Below are positions 21,931 through 34,139 of a stretch of 64,000 bases of DNA, in pieces. The notes under the pieces were generated by a model, which was not told the DNA's origin, ran no database searches, and was given only the letters and a program-made list of their open reading frames with translations. The position numbers were made by a program, and so were the translations under genes. The number at the start of each line of letters is the position of its first letter. Positions within the stretch are counted from its first letter, which is position 1. Source of the DNA: Acephala macrosclerotiorum (taxonomy: Eukaryota > Ascomycota > Leotiomycetes > Helotiales > Mollisiaceae); contig MU119204.1 of assembly GCA_014904845.1 (NCBI GenBank), positions 682,001-746,000 on the forward strand, written 5' to 3'.

Positions 21931-23790
21931 ATGGCTGACATGCTGCGCTCCCCGACATCTATCCACCCTTCCCTGACCAATCCAAATAACCTCCCTCTGC
22001 CCTCCATCGATGAAGCTGCTCAACTTCCTCCCGCAGAGGCTCTGTCTCACTCGTCTGCCAACGCAGATGGACTGAACAAACCTGCAATTGGAGACTCCCT
22101 CCTGCGCGAATACGCCCAACTCAGCTCGATCAACACCACCCATTCTTTCGACATTGACAATGACCCTTCAGAATCCTCTTTCTCTGCTGCGACAACAGTA
22201 GGCCAGAACTCCCCAAGCGATTCAGCATCTGTCCCCTCCTCCCCAATCTGTTCATCTCGAAAAACGACCGTACCCTTCGGCCATCGAAAGAACGCTCTGT
22301 CCGTCGAGTCCATTCCTCGACAAACGATTATCAAGGCATTGGCGTCTGCGGGACGGAATCACAATATCCAAAACCTTTCTCTCAACGCCATGGGAACTCG
22401 ACAGTCACAAATGGACGCCCGACCGGGCACCGCGACGTCGCAGCAGCAGTTGTCTGCAGCCTTATCAGATCTTGCGCTGAGAAATGGTTCACCGACTACA
22501 CCACGTTTCACAGCATTACAATCTCCCTGCTTCTACCATCAACGTTTCGATGATGTCCTGAACATTGATAAGGTCCTGGAGGAGATCAGAGGCAACGAGT
22601 GGATGTCGCATTCACGACTTCTAGCTACCGCCACCGGCGTCCGCGAGATATCAAAACAACTTCAGCGTCGTCCAATCAAAAGAGCTGTCCGCAATGTCAT
22701 GATCATCACCAAGGCGAGAGACAATCAGCTTGTCCACCTTACTAAGGAAATCTCAACGTGGCTCATGGCCACACCCCTATATGGTTCCGAGCTCGGAGTT
22801 AATGTTTACGTCGACGAGAAATTGCGGAACTCGAAACGCTTTGATGCGGCCGGATTATTAGAAGCACATCCCCGCTTCCAACATCTCCTTCGATACTGGA
22901 GACCTGAGATGTGCCGGAACACACCGGAAAAATTTGACTTGGTCCTGACTCTTGGTGGTGATGGTACCGTTCTGTTCGCATCGACCTTATTCCAGAGCAT
23001 TGTTCCTCCAATCTTGTCATTCAGCCTCGGAAGTCTCGGGTTCCTGACCAACTTTGAGTATGACAAATTCAAGGAGGAGCTCAACAAAGTCATGGGTGAG
23101 GATGGTATGCGAGTCAGTATGCGCATGCGTTTCACCTGTACTGTCTACCGTGGCGGTGCCAGTGGAAACGACATGGAGGAAGGAGATCAATTCGAGGTCC
23201 TCAACGAACTTGTCATCGACCGAGGACCATCACCATATGTTTCCAGCTTGGAGTTGTACGGCGACAACAACCTTCTCACAGTCGTCCAAGCAGATGGATG
23301 TATCTTCTCTACACCAACTGGATCTACTGCCTACTCCCTTTCTGCTGGTGGTTCTCTTGTCCATCCTGACATCCCAGGGATCCTTCTCACACCTATCTGC
23401 CCTCATACCCTGTCATTCCGCCCTATGGTCCTCGCCGATACCATGCTGCTCCGGGTTTCTATCCCTCGCAACTCTCGCGCTACTGCTTATTGTTCATTCG
23501 ATGGCAAGAACCGCGTGGAGCTCAGACAAGGCGACCACATCACCATTGCGGCTTCACAATATCCTTTCCCAACAGTAATGAAGTCGCCCACAGAGTGGTT
23601 TGACAGTGTTTCCACATCATTAAGATGGAATACTCGAGGCGCAGCTCAGAAAGGATGGGATGGCCTCGAAGAGAACAAGGCAAACGAAACCGAATGGGAC
23701 ATTGACTTCGATGATTCTGCCTACGGCACGAGTGCAGACAATAGTGAAGTCGCAAGTCCAACACGGAAATCATCATCAATGGAGATTTAG
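21931..23790 (+). CDS. ATP-NAD kinase (UTR1/YEF1-type)
   Basis: Uninterrupted 619-residue frame. A Ser/Thr-rich, probably disordered N-terminus of about 200 residues precedes the NAD kinase core. Core motifs are NVMIITKARDNQLVHLTKEI at the start, the diagnostic LTLGGDGTVLFAS (GGDGT at residues 342-346), LSFSLGSLGFLTNF, and FSTPTGSTAYSLSAGGSL around residue 461-475, followed by ICPHTLSFRPMVL. The enzyme phosphorylates NAD+ to NADP+ and sets the cytosolic NADPH pool. No mitochondrial presequence is evident, so it fits the cytosolic Utr1 class rather than Pos5. The acidic tail (after about 570) is variable in the family. A long pyrimidine-rich leader precedes it. Confidence 0.94.
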   Translation: MADMLRSPTSIHPSLTNPNNLPLPSIDEAAQLPPAEALSHSSANADGLNKPAIGDSLLREYAQLSSINTTHSFDIDNDPSESSFSAATTVGQNSPSDSASVPSSPICSSRKTTVPFGHRKNALSVESIPRQTIIKALASAGRNHNIQNLSLNAMGTRQSQMDARPGTATSQQQLSAALSDLALRNGSPTTPRFTALQSPCFYHQRFDDVLNIDKVLEEIRGNEWMSHSRLLATATGVREISKQLQRRPIKRAVRNVMIITKARDNQLVHLTKEISTWLMATPLYGSELGVNVYVDEKLRNSKRFDAAGLLEAHPRFQHLLRYWRPEMCRNTPEKFDLVLTLGGDGTVLFASTLFQSIVPPILSFSLGSLGFLTNFEYDKFKEELNKVMGEDGMRVSMRMRFTCTVYRGGASGNDMEEGDQFEVLNELVIDRGPSPYVSSLELYGDNNLLTVVQADGCIFSTPTGSTAYSLSAGGSLVHPDIPGILLTPICPHTLSFRPMVLADTMLLRVSIPRNSRATAYCSFDGKNRVELRQGDHITIAASQYPFPTVMKSPTEWFDSVSTSLRWNTRGAAQKGWDGLEENKANETEWDIDFDDSAYGTSADNSEVASPTRKSSSMEI

Positions 23791-24704
23791 ATTCTTTGTC
23801 AAAGTCAATTGTTCTTTGCCATGCTGGACATTGGGCTTTTGGGAGTTCGGTGAACGGGTATTGGGCGTTTCACGAAGACCAATTACATTCTAGAATAGCG
23901 ATAGCGCTTTGGCTTATGTCTTCACTGACTGACACTGACTAGATCGTCAGAGCCTTCACAATACATTTTTTGCTATGTTGGCACTTATACTCTCCATATG
24001 CTTGTGATTACCCCGCCATCGACGTTCCTGAACGAAAACTAAGTCACAGCCCCGAGACTCTGAAACCACACCATTCGACCCAATTCTCGAGGTTACCAAG
24101 ATCGAATTGTGATTGCACAGCATAAAGAGACCGTCCCATTGGTACTAGATCTGAAGTCAAAGTCGCAGCCCTTCTAGAACATTACTTGAGCCATATTCTC
24201 CCCACCAATCACGAACATTCCCACCCCGCTATCCTCACCCACACGTGAACCTTGTTCCACCGCCACAAGGCTGCAGCTTCTCCAATTCTAACCACTCCAC
24301 ATTTCCCCATTGCCTCACCTTTGTCTTTGTACTTGCCTGTCACTTTTAACTTTGAAACCCTAGTCGTAGGCACTAGTCCATTCGGTACCATAAATTGCCA
24401 CCTACGGCTGCAGCCTTGCGCTCCCGCTTCCCACATAGACGCCCTGCAGCCTCGACCTCGACTTCGGTCTCGAGATTTGGTTCTGTTTCTGCCTAAACAT
24501 ACGACATAGGACAAACAACGAACGACGGCACATTCTTGTTTGCTTGCTTACTTGTTTTCGCAATACCTCAATCTTGCTTCGACACCTCGAAGTCCTGAGG
24601 AACCAGTGACTTTGAACCTAAGATCGAGTTTCTGCCTGATCGCAACTCGTAAGGAAAAAGCGCACGAGGCAGGAGAGGGAAGGAAAAGGGAAGGGAAAAC
24701 AAAG
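23791..24704. other. intergenic, no gene seen
   Basis: 3' flank of the NAD kinase gene followed by the C/T-rich leader of the next gene. A purine-rich run lies at 24650-24710 directly before the next start codon. No protein-like frame. Confidence 0.45.
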
Positions 24705-26279
24705 ATGGGTTTGGCACGAAAGAAGAAGGGTGGGAAGAAGGGGGCGGTGGGAGAGAGTGCGAAGAGGGTGCATAAGAAGGTTCCTGGTTTTGATGCTTTT
24801 TGTGTGAGTGCCTCCTTGCTAAGCCACTAAGTCTGAGGGAGTTGGGATGGGGTGGGACTGGGGATGGGAGTTTGGGGTAAGAAGAGGATGAGGCTGATGA
24901 TTTAACAGAAGACCAAGGTGACTCAGGTGAAGAGACGAAAGGGTAGGAAGTTGAAGATGGTGGAGTGTGAGGATATTGCTGAGCCGGAGACAGGTATTCA
25001 TGTGAGTCTTTCCCGTCTACTTCAATACTTGTCATCCCATTTCCTGGTTGAAGATCGGTATTAGAGTACCCAGAAGTGCTGGGGCATAGTTCTCAAGCTA
25101 AGCTAACAAGTCATCAGTCATTCGAATGGGCCAAAGCCATCATTCCCCAGGAATCTGGATTCTTGAAGCTCCCGTATGAGGTCAGACTCAAGATCTATGA
25201 GCATGCGGTTGAAGACTTCACTTTCACGAAGGCCGATGCTCCTATTGAGCCTAGGAAGAAGGGAAAGAGATTCTGGAGTCCTGGTTGGACTGGTCCTGCT
25301 ACCGGTACACGTCAACTCTTCCGTGTACGAGACTATGAGAAATTATTGACTGGAAACAGACACCGAGAGACTGTACATGATCTGTCGCCAATCTTACGTC
25401 GATGTCGTTGGCAGTGGACTCATCTACAGACTGAAGCCATTCGTATGTCCTCTCACCTTCAGCTTTCTCAGTCTCTCCCCCTTGCGGGCACTTTCTCGGC
25501 CCACTGTCACTGAGCAAGAACGAGCGGTGGCAGGATTGCCTTCGATTGTCCTGCCAAAGCTAGAAGATTAAAATCGCTGCCCAATTTTCGTCCAGTCAAC
25601 TAACAAACTCACAGACATTCCCAAGCCCGTCCATGATGCTCAATTACCTCCTCGTCATCCATCCTGTCCACCGAGATGCCATTCGCTCTATCACTTTCAC
25701 AGCAAAGCTCTCTCGCACCGGCCAAAAGAACATAGCCCCACTCGCCCTAGAAACTCTCGCCTCGATGCCGAATCTCCAATCTCTCACCCTAAAGCTTTTA
25801 CTCTACTCCAGGTAAGCCCCTTTCTCGTCGTCTTTGCGCCACCCCCTATCCTTGTTCCTTCGCGGTTTAAAAGTTAGCAGCGAAGACAAACCACTCCAAC
25901 ACATCGGAATTTTCCAAAACTTCTTCGACATGCAAATGTACTTCTCAGATTACATCCAACAAGCATACTAACTCCAACCAGTCTCTGTAACAGAATCCAC
26001 ATCGGACTCTCCGCCCACCGTTTCCCAATTTGTCGATGGAGTGTTCGAGAAGACTTTCTAGACCGTCTGAGAACCACCGAGGGATTGGTGGGTAAGAAAG
26101 ATGAGGAGACTGGTGAAGTGGCGGGTGGCATTAGAGGGTTGACAAGTCTGAACGTCGATATTTTTGCGCCGTGCGATTATTTTGGTTTTGAGCTGAGTCA
26201 CAAGCTCTTGTTGGATGGGGAGGTTGAGAGATTGAAGATGGTGGAGGAGGAGTTGAGGTTGATTATGGTGAAGTCTTGA
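24705..26279 (+). CDS. F-box/2EXR-like hypothetical protein, seven exons
   Basis: Exons 24705-24803, 24909-25001, 25118-25304, 25360-25442, 25615-25811, 25881-25937 and 25982-26279 join in one frame to 337 residues. Exons 1-2 encode a very basic leader (GLARKKKGGKKG, VKRRKGRKLK) that looks like a nuclear targeting region. Exon 3 brings FLKLPYEVRLKIYEHAVE, the short hydrophobic LPxEVRxxIYE motif of fungal F-box-like/2EXR proteins, and exon 4 the typical ICRQSYVDVVGSGLIYR segment. A leucine-rich region follows (LASMPNLQSLTLKLLLY). Such proteins may act as substrate adaptors or structural repeats; function is unknown. Exons 3-4 need the GTACAC donor at 25305 to restore frame, the least certain junction. 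The last acceptor could be 12 bp further without changing frame. Confidence 0.7.
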
Positions 26280-27937
26280 GAGTGTAAATGTTCCGGTATG
26301 GATGGGACATTCTTGGCTTCTTGATTTGTGTGTTTGTAGATTCTGGGGTCCGTCAAGGTTCGTGACTTCTACTGGTATGGAATTACTCGGGGTGTTGCGG
26401 ACAAGAAACTGGAACGGAAATGGCGCTGGATTGGGTCTGCGGGCTCAATTCTTGGGTTTTTAGAGCACTGGAGAAGTGTCTTCTATTAATGGTGTGTGTA
26501 TGAACGAAAAATCATGCCATAGAATGGAACTTCCTCGGCACTCTAGTTATCTGTAATATTCCTTCTGGGTTCTTTCGATGTCCTCAAATAAATAAGACGA
26601 TGAGTTGTTGCGATTTAAGTCGGTAACTACTTTCGGTCAGCTGCCTTAAGCGAGCCCCTGATATAGGCGGCCCAAGTCGACCCTTTAGATCTCCCATGTT
26701 ATGCGGGATAATGGAGAATGAAAACCGTAAGAAGTGTTTAGCCAATGAAGACTGTGTCAAAGTTTCTTGATCTGATAGAAGATCGACCGGAATTGCAAAA
26801 CATTGTGAATAGTTTCCCCAACGAATCCTATCACGCTCATACGCCGGACTCACGGTACACCTCAACAGTGACGTGTCTGAAGACCTCGAGGCACGGGCAT
26901 TCATAGATAGACGTCGTTGGGTATCTCAATGTCGCGCAATAGTCCGTATCATCCCTGGGCGAAAGCCTGAACGTGTCCTAGAAGAACCCGAAAGTAACCC
27001 TGGCAGGAATTACGAAGCCGACATTCCACTTTTCTTGGTTGTAGACCATTATCGCAATCATTGTGGGGCATTCGATCCGTTGTCTGAAGTCATCCTGAAA
27101 ACACGCTCCCACCTAGGTCCCTCCCTCGGAGTCCCAGACTCGAATACACAATGAAACACCTCCCACATCCCTCCACATCTTCTCCATTCCAACCATCCTA
27201 AGTTTAGAGCCCATTGATCTTCGTCTCCGACTTCCCCAATCTCTTCAATTTCTGTTTCACCTCGCACGAGCGCTTTGGAGACACCAATTCGGGTTCTTAA
27301 AGTGATTGATTTAGGAGGGTGAGGCTCGAGCCGGAAGCCTACTGTGCAAACAAGGAAAGCAGGAACAGCGGAAATGGGCAGCCAGACCGTGGACAGACTA
27401 CAAAGACGGAACTACTTATTCTCTGGACAAGACTATTCATTCGTTGCTGGTTGTCTTCAGAAATTATCCCTTCAAGGTGTCATAGATTGGAACAAGGGAG
27501 CAACTATTTTTCGATCAGCAACAAAGTAAACGATCCAAGATTGAGCGACATAGTTGGGCATATCGAGTTCATCAACCCTGCAAAGGACGAAGGCATCAAA
27601 CAGAAGGCGCCCAAAAAGAGGTCAACACTCAGCAAGAGTGTTCAGGTACTGCGAAGGCTCAATGACTGGCCTAAACTGTGAGAAGAGAAATACTTGAAGC
27701 TGACATTGAAAGCTAACTATCATCAACAATAGCGCTAATCTTGGTATCTGAAGTACGTATTCAGAACAGAACTCAAGCATCAACATTTAAGCGTTACCCA
27801 TCAATCCAACACAACACCAGCAATGCAAATGCAGAAAGACCCTTACTCAACTCCAACAACACTCAAGCCTCCATATTCCGGAACTTGTCAAATCAACAAA
27901 ATAACTCCTCCCATGCATGTACGGTACTGTGATTCAA
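26280..27937. other. intergenic, no confident gene
   Basis: Frames up to 120 codons on both strands (26584-26904 minus, 27319-27681 plus) have no domain and no consistent introns. The part after 27,700 is A/C-rich 3' flank of the homeobox gene. Confidence 0.4.
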
Positions 27938-29956
27938 CTATCGCCAATTGCCTTGACTCAAAGACAACAATCCTTGAATACAGTCAAGATCTCCCTTCTT
28001 GCTTGGACTGACTTCTCCACGCATGAATTTCTCGACTTCTTCGCCGACCTCAGTGGTGCTCTCTTGGTCCTCGAAGATGTTGGGCGTGATAGCGGTGCGC
28101 TTTCTGTTCTTCTTGCCTCCAAAGTTGACGGCATGAGAGGGGACATTATGGTTATCTCCTAACACTGCTCTTGAGTGTTTGTCCGGACGGCTGGAGGGCA
28201 ATGGTCGACGACGAGGGTTACCTCCACCTCCTTCATGTGGAACCCAATTCTCCTTGTCGGAATCTCCGGATGGGGAACGCATTAATCCGTCCTTGGTGAA
28301 GCTAGAGGGGTCTTGGTCTGGCTTTGATGATATCATAGGGTTCTGCAGTCGAGCAAGGCTTGAGAGAGCTCTACCAAGCTTCGGCCTCTTGCCATGCTTG
28401 GCTGAATCGTGCTTGACGGCTGGAGCATTGCGTTTGTTGGCGTTTGGCTTGAGGGCGGAGTTGCTGGCAGATCGGATGAGACTGATTGCAGCTACTGCTG
28501 AGCCATGAGATTCATTATCAGCTTGAGCTGTGAGTTCGTCTCGTACTTCCCCGTCGCAACAGAACTCCCAAGTGCGAGCGTCTCGTGATCGACCTGCTGG
28601 TAAGCGTGGAATGGATGGGAAGCTAGAGGATGATAATGAAGAGCGATTGCCGAACGGTAGGGCGCTGTGGCTTCGCTGGAGAGTTCGCATTCTCTTTTGA
28701 GGGATGCTGGAAGCTGAAGATGAAGTTGGTCGTGGTGCATGTTGGTGTGGAGGTGATGGCGAGCTCGTGACGAGCTCTGCCCTGCCATCCAGAGATAGTG
28801 ATAGACGAATCCGAGAAGCTGGTGTAGAAGCAGTCTCATCAATTCGTTCTAGGCATGAAGCTAGTTGGCTTGCTTGAGAGCTAGGTTATGTCAGCATTGC
28901 ATTTCCTTCAGATGAGAAGACATACATCGGAGGAGTAAATAGAGGAGCGGTCTGAGACGATGTTGGGGTGGAGAAAGAACTGTTGATGGAGTTCCACCTA
29001 TTGGCAAGATAGCCTGGTGTTGATGAGAAGGACTGGAAGACATTTTCGGTGATTGAAAACGAGCTCGTCTCAGGCAGAGAGATTCCAGATGAAGATTGAG
29101 GCTTCGGTGTTGGTGGGAGGATGCTGGCTGGTTCTGCAGGCGGTTGAACAGTCTCTGTAACAATCTGGACAGGTTCTTCAGCTTCAGCAGGCACAGGTTC
29201 TTCGGCAGCTTTAGGCTTCACGACCTCCACTTCTTCCTGGCATGAGTCCTGGCTGCTTGGTCTTTCCTCTTGCGAACCTGGTCTGGTCTCCTCAAAAGTC
29301 TGGCTGCTACTAAACGCTAACATGGAAGCAGGGTCAGACGACAATGCTGCCATTCCTCTAAGTCCAAAAGCTGCGATCTCATGTGGTAGCAGCGGCCGTG
29401 ACTTTCTCCTGTTGATCTGACGCCTGTTTTGGAACCATATCTATATATTTGTTAGCCATTTTGTCCTTCTCCCCAAGACGTACCTCCAAGCATAATAGCC
29501 ACGTCCGTAACTTTATGGCTCACCTGAACTTCCTTCTCATTCAAAGATACTTTCTCCACGATTTCGGCACGCGCTGCTTTGTTTGGCTTGGGATTTTGTT
29601 TATATTCGGCCTCGAGAATGGCTTGGTCTTTGGGACTATGACGCAGAAATGTTAGCAGTGCTTTTGGACTATGGTAGGGTTTTCCATTGGCGCATAGTGC
29701 ACAAGAGTAAGGAATAGTGTTTTGTGGTCTAGTGCAGCAATATGAAAAAGGCGGACCTGGTCCTCTTGCGCTTCTGCTTGTTCTCTCCCCGCGCCTCAAG
29801 ACCGCCCGATCCATCCTCCTTCGCACTGGAATCAAATGATTGATCCAAAGATGTATCGCATTCGCCCTCGCCAGAGCTCGAGTCGGAACGGTTGCCAGCA
29901 TCTGTTGCAGGAGCAGCAGAGGAACTGCGGGGTGGAGGTAAAGTCGCGTCACTCAT
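27938..29956 (-). CDS. homeobox transcription factor (Yox1-like)
   Basis: Four exons, 29956-29757, 29635-29524, 29440-28926 and 28880-27938, give 589 residues. The homeodomain spans about residues 61-118 and is split by two introns: KRKRT|SPKDQAILEAEYKQ, then LNEKEVQ|IWFQNRRQINRRKS. Recognition helix residues W, F, N and R are all present (WFQNRR). The acidic/Ser-rich N-terminus is short; the long C-terminus is Ser/Pro-rich with basic patches (KNRKRTAITPNIF) and a DKENWVP segment. Yox1/Yhp1 in yeast repress M/G1 genes together with Mcm1; in filamentous fungi related single-homeodomain proteins affect growth and conidiation. The orthology is inferred from the homeodomain alone. No TALE three-residue insertion is visible, so it is a typical-class homeodomain. 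Confidence 0.88.
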
Positions 29957-30808
29957 TGTGGCTGATACTCATAATCCTCAAGTCGTAAGAATTGATATCG
30001 ATGTTTTGGGATTATGACCCAATTGATGCTGTCGAATCAATGTTGTTTAAATGTGAAGTGTAGGATTAACGTTTATGGTCCAAAGTTCAATGTTCAGGTT
30101 TCGAAGTTCGCAAGTCGCAAAGCCAAAGCGCAAGGAACAACGCGACGCGCCTGCAGCCGAACGCACGCTTGCCCAAAAGGCCAAAGTCAAAACAGGCCGA
30201 GGCCCAGCATCAACACAGCAACACACGTCAAGTTCGCAAGGGAAATTGCAAATGTTTTACATTTTTACATTGGACTTGTGAAAGCATTCTAATGTGTAGC
30301 AACTTCCCACAAGACACTCTTTCAAACATTTCTATGGTTGATATGGGAAGCTTTTAGGGCCCAAAGGCCGCGATTTATGAAAACATGAGAGCATGAAATT
30401 GGTAAACAACAAAAACAGGAAATGGATGTTAAGTTTCTAATCGCCCGAGGACTGGTCACTTATTTGTAATTTTGTGCGTCGAACACCCATGCACTTCTAT
30501 CCAGGTCATTGTTTTCATCTGGGTATCATCCGAAATTCAACCTGGAGATTATCGATGTGTTTATTTGTTTGAACTTGATTGCTGAACTTTATTTTTTTCA
30601 ATACATTTATAAATTAATGTTATCTCATGGTTCTTGATGGTTCGGGACCAAAGCTGGACTCTTGGTCAACTCCATCATGAAATGCTTCCTTCGCAAGTTG
30701 GTGAATTATGTAGTCTAACTTTTGTCCATCTGCATCCAAACCCCCTTTTGATCTAAAGATATGTGCTGCCGCTGTCGTAACAGTACCACTTGCACTGGAA
30801 CTTGTACT
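29957..30808. other. intergenic promoter of homeobox gene and 3' flank of carboxypeptidase
   Basis: AT-rich toward 30,600 with T- and A-runs. Frames below 95 codons show no features. Confidence 0.45.
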
Positions 30809-32908
30809 CTACGCCACAGTAGAGCTCGTACTTGAAGGCAGAGGGACGAATGATTTCGTGTGCGTAGCATTTGCAATGCCAGGACTTGAGTAGTTTGCAC
30901 CGAATTTTTTATCTCCATCCGCAAGGTCCAGACCAAGAAGCACTCTCCTGAACATTTCGAGAGCAGCTACAGGTTGGTAGTAAGGGACTTCGTGTCCCGC
31001 CTGTCAAATCGTCAGTATATAGTTGATTCCAGCTCTAGTAAGTAGTGAGAGGCTCACCTCGTATATTCTCAGGAAGGAGAAGTTCCCAAATTGGCGAACC
31101 TCACCGTATTCGTCGCCGTCTACCTTGAATGGTGCGTAGCCAGCTGCTGCGAATTCCTCTTTGTGGATATAGTTCACTTCGAGGGAGACTGCTTCACCAC
31201 CAAACCTATCGCAGTTATCAGCACCCTTTTCCACTCAATGTAAAACACCCAGTAGGACGCTCATACCAGTTGCAGATGTAATCAGCATCACCATAGAACA
31301 AAGCAACTCTCACGCTGCTATTCAACAACATCTCAAGATCTTCAAGGAAGTTAGGGAAAACGGAATCTCCAGTCTGCTGGAAAGCGAAATAAACTTCATA
31401 GTTGGCATCCGCGCTGTAGTTGAGATCAACACCTAGAGCATTCTGAACAGAAGCTTGGTTGAGATAGTCAATGAAGTAAGTTGGTGGGTCAGGGTCATCG
31501 ATGGGGTGGCGGATGTCGTAAACACCACGGCCTCCATAGTTATAGTATGGAGATTCAACGTTATCTCTGCACATGTTCTCGGCTTCGGTACAGATCGCGT
31601 AGTCGTTCAATGAAGTCCTGTTTGTCGCTGTGCATGATGCGATTTGGTCTAAGCAGCCACCGTACATGTTCAGGGCGAATTTTGCATAGTTGTAGACTAA
31701 GATTATCAACGAGATGAGAGATGATGACAGGTGAGGAGCACTGACCTGTGTCGTTGTATGCTTTGATGCCGTAGGTGTCTGATATGTTAGTATGCGGGAT
31801 GAGACGGGTGCCTTACCAGATACTCACTATTTACTGCAAATTCGGGGTAGCTTTACATAGACTTGTTAGTGTGCAATAACATATTGGGTTGGAACTGCTC
31901 CTTACTATGGAGCCTGGATGGCTTCGTTGATGAGTCCATTTCCGACTCCCAGAGAGTTGAAGTTCAGCTGAATTCCTTGAGCTGAGCCATTGGCGATCAT
32001 TTCATTCTGCTCGTAAAAGTAGTTGTAGAATGCTGTGAACAAGTCAGACAAGCCAATACTTGGGTGCAAGAATACGTACCTGGCCCATAATGTCCTCCAT
32101 AACTCTCAGTCCACAAGTTGAATTCTCTAGACGTGATTCCTCCATCAAGTTGAGGCAATCCACCAAGGAATCCCTGCAAAACGTGCCAAGCCGCGACCGC
32201 TGCAAGGTCGGTAGTATCCAAAGCAGTAGCATTAATGACTGGATATCGTCCCTGTGGTCCAGCGAATGAGGCATTCTCAAACGCGCCTGTGTCTGGATTC
32301 AAACTTCCCACTTGTTCATTCCCATATGAGAAGCCCACTCCAAGCGGTTGGGACAAAAAGAGCATGTTTGAAACTTCATTCCAGGCATATGGGTTGACTT
32401 GAGATGTGAGGTTGGCGGTGATATTGCAGGGGCCAAGTTCTTATGATTGTCAGCATCTGCCGCTTGTGAAGGACTTCGTTGTCCTTACCTTGAAACAATC
32501 CAATCATTGAATCAGAACCTGGGCCACCATTCAGCCACAATGTGATAGGAGCTTCTTGCGGATTGTTTCTAGCTTCAAAAAACCAAAAGAACGTGTGCGA
32601 GTTTGCCTGTGAGCTTGTCAGTGCTGAAGCTGATTAGTTCGCATCGGTGGACGTACATCGAGATCGATGTATCCTGAATAGGAATTAACTCCTGGAGTGG
32701 TCTCGCAGACTCCCTCTGCTCCTGGATTCTTGTACCTGATCGTTACATTTTGTGGAGTAGTGATTGTCTGAACGCCTTGAGCAGCGGCAGGCAGACCACG
32801 GGCACGTTTGGGATTGTAATTCGAGCGGGCTTGGATGTTTGGCTGGGTTCTCTTCGCCCCTTCGACGGATGCCAGAAAACCTAGCAAGGAAACGAAAGAG
32901 AATAACAT
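30809..32908 (-). CDS. secreted serine carboxypeptidase (peptidase family S10)
   Basis: Nine exons (32908-32657, 32606-32489, 32439-32080, 32032-31906, 31850-31828, 31778-31746, 31696-31267, 31205-31058, 31000-30809) join to 560 residues; two exons are only 23 and 33 bp. A signal peptide ([17 protein letters not shown]) is followed by [21 protein letters not shown] and the oxyanion-hole segment [12 protein letters not shown]. The catalytic triad is intact: Ser at about 236 in [11 protein letters not shown], Asp at about 443 in GDADYICNW, and His at about 500 in [10 protein letters not shown]. Several N-glycosylation sequons are present (NVT, NIT, NAS, NYS, NAT). The Ser/Thr-rich C-terminus ends in STSSTVA, and the enzyme is probably extracellular or wall-associated. 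S10 enzymes trim C-terminal residues from peptides at acidic pH. The intron-rich layout is typical for the family in Pezizomycotina. Confidence 0.92.
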
Positions 32909-33591
32909 CGTGGACAGTAAATCGAGGAAGACCTTTCCTCCCAAAATTCAATTGAGCTGGAACAAGCACCACGAAGCTTTTCCAAGCTCCGCCGAGGGGA
33001 GCTACCTAGTTTTATAGCTCCATAGCATAGTTGTGCCCCTAGCAAAGACGTAATAAATGGAAAAAGTCACCCTAGCAACCCCGGTGGAAGTGCAGGCAGA
33101 ACTTTCTTTACGACATGGAACTCTGCAGATCCAATTACGATATTGAGGCCATAGCTCGAACGATTTCTGAAGACACGGGAAGAAATGACGAACGATAAGA
33201 CAGGAAACACGAGATCCGCAGATAAGAATATTGGGGTGCTCTATCGAACCCGAGAGAATGCAAATTGTTTAAGAGAAAATTGGGAAGGTTGTCAATGCGG
33301 TGAGGTAGATATTTGGTTACCCATACCAATACGAGGATAGTTTTTGACCAGAGCTCGATCGACATTGACCTGTTTCTGGGCATTTGAACAAAAAGTCGTC
33401 TCCTTCCTCTTTGAGAGACAAAGTCGTCAAAAGAGTCGGATGAGCCGGATAAAATTCACAGCAGTGTGAGACATCCGCAAAAGCTGCACCGATGTTATCT
33501 CTAGGAATATTCAATTCCGAGAGTAACCGCCATCTATACAAACTGAGTTTGATGATAATGCTGACGGTCTGGGGTTGATGATACATTAATG
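32909..33591. other. intergenic promoter of the carboxypeptidase gene
   Basis: No gene supported. Minus-strand frames at 33135-33586 are short and featureless. The region ends at the terminal repeat of the inverted-repeat element. Confidence 0.45.
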
Positions 33592-34139
33592 ATAGCCGGT
33601 TAACCTCTTTTGCTCGCTTCGCTCACAGTCGGCGAAAGCAAGTATCATACGGAAGCGAGTGTTATACGCTAGCACTAAATTTTGCTTATTGTAAACAACT
33701 ATTTAATTATAATAATGCTTATTGCCGATATCAAAATAGAAGCCCTTCCTTTTTAATAGATTTAGAAATTAAAAAGGGAAACTAATAAATAAATAAATAA
33801 AAGCTGTCTTTGTAAATTGCGTGGCATTTAAAAAAAGGGTTTAAATGTGGTCACGTGCCATATTTAGCCTAATCGGGAATAGCTTAGTCTACCACTCACC
33901 CTTAATTTTCAAAAAAGTTATAAAAGGTAAAAGAGTTATTAAACTTTAGTTTACCCTTTTTTTAATATGCAAACTTTGTAAAATTAAAACTAAGTAATAA
34001 AATATAAATGTTTTGATTATCGAAACTTTAGTGAGGTTGCACTTAAATTTTGATTAGCGCCGCTTGTGACACTTGCTTCCGTGTAACACTTGCTTCCGCC
34101 GACTGTGAGCGAAGCGAGCAAAGGAGGCTAACCGGCTAT
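33592..34139. mobile_element. MITE-like element, copy 1 (~548 bp, long terminal inverted repeats)
   Basis: The left end (ATAGCCGGTTAACCTCTTTT) and the right end read backwards (ATAGCCGGTTAGCCTCCTTT) match over about 75 bp, including the GCTCGCTTCGCTCACAGTC block and a doubled GGAAGCAAGTGT unit. The interior is AT-rich and has no open frame of note, so the element is non-autonomous. A TA dinucleotide follows the right end but the left flank reads TG, so a TA target duplication is possible, not certain. Copy 2 at 57254-57789 is the same family in opposite orientation. It sits between the carboxypeptidase gene and the 3' end of the Ran gene. Confidence 0.85.

Noticed and set aside
24568..25035. 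155-codon minus-strand Ser/Pro-rich frame
   Set aside because: Antisense shadow of exons 1-2 of the F-box-like gene.
28492..28842. 116-codon minus-strand frame within the homeobox gene
   Set aside because: Out-of-frame shadow of exon 4.
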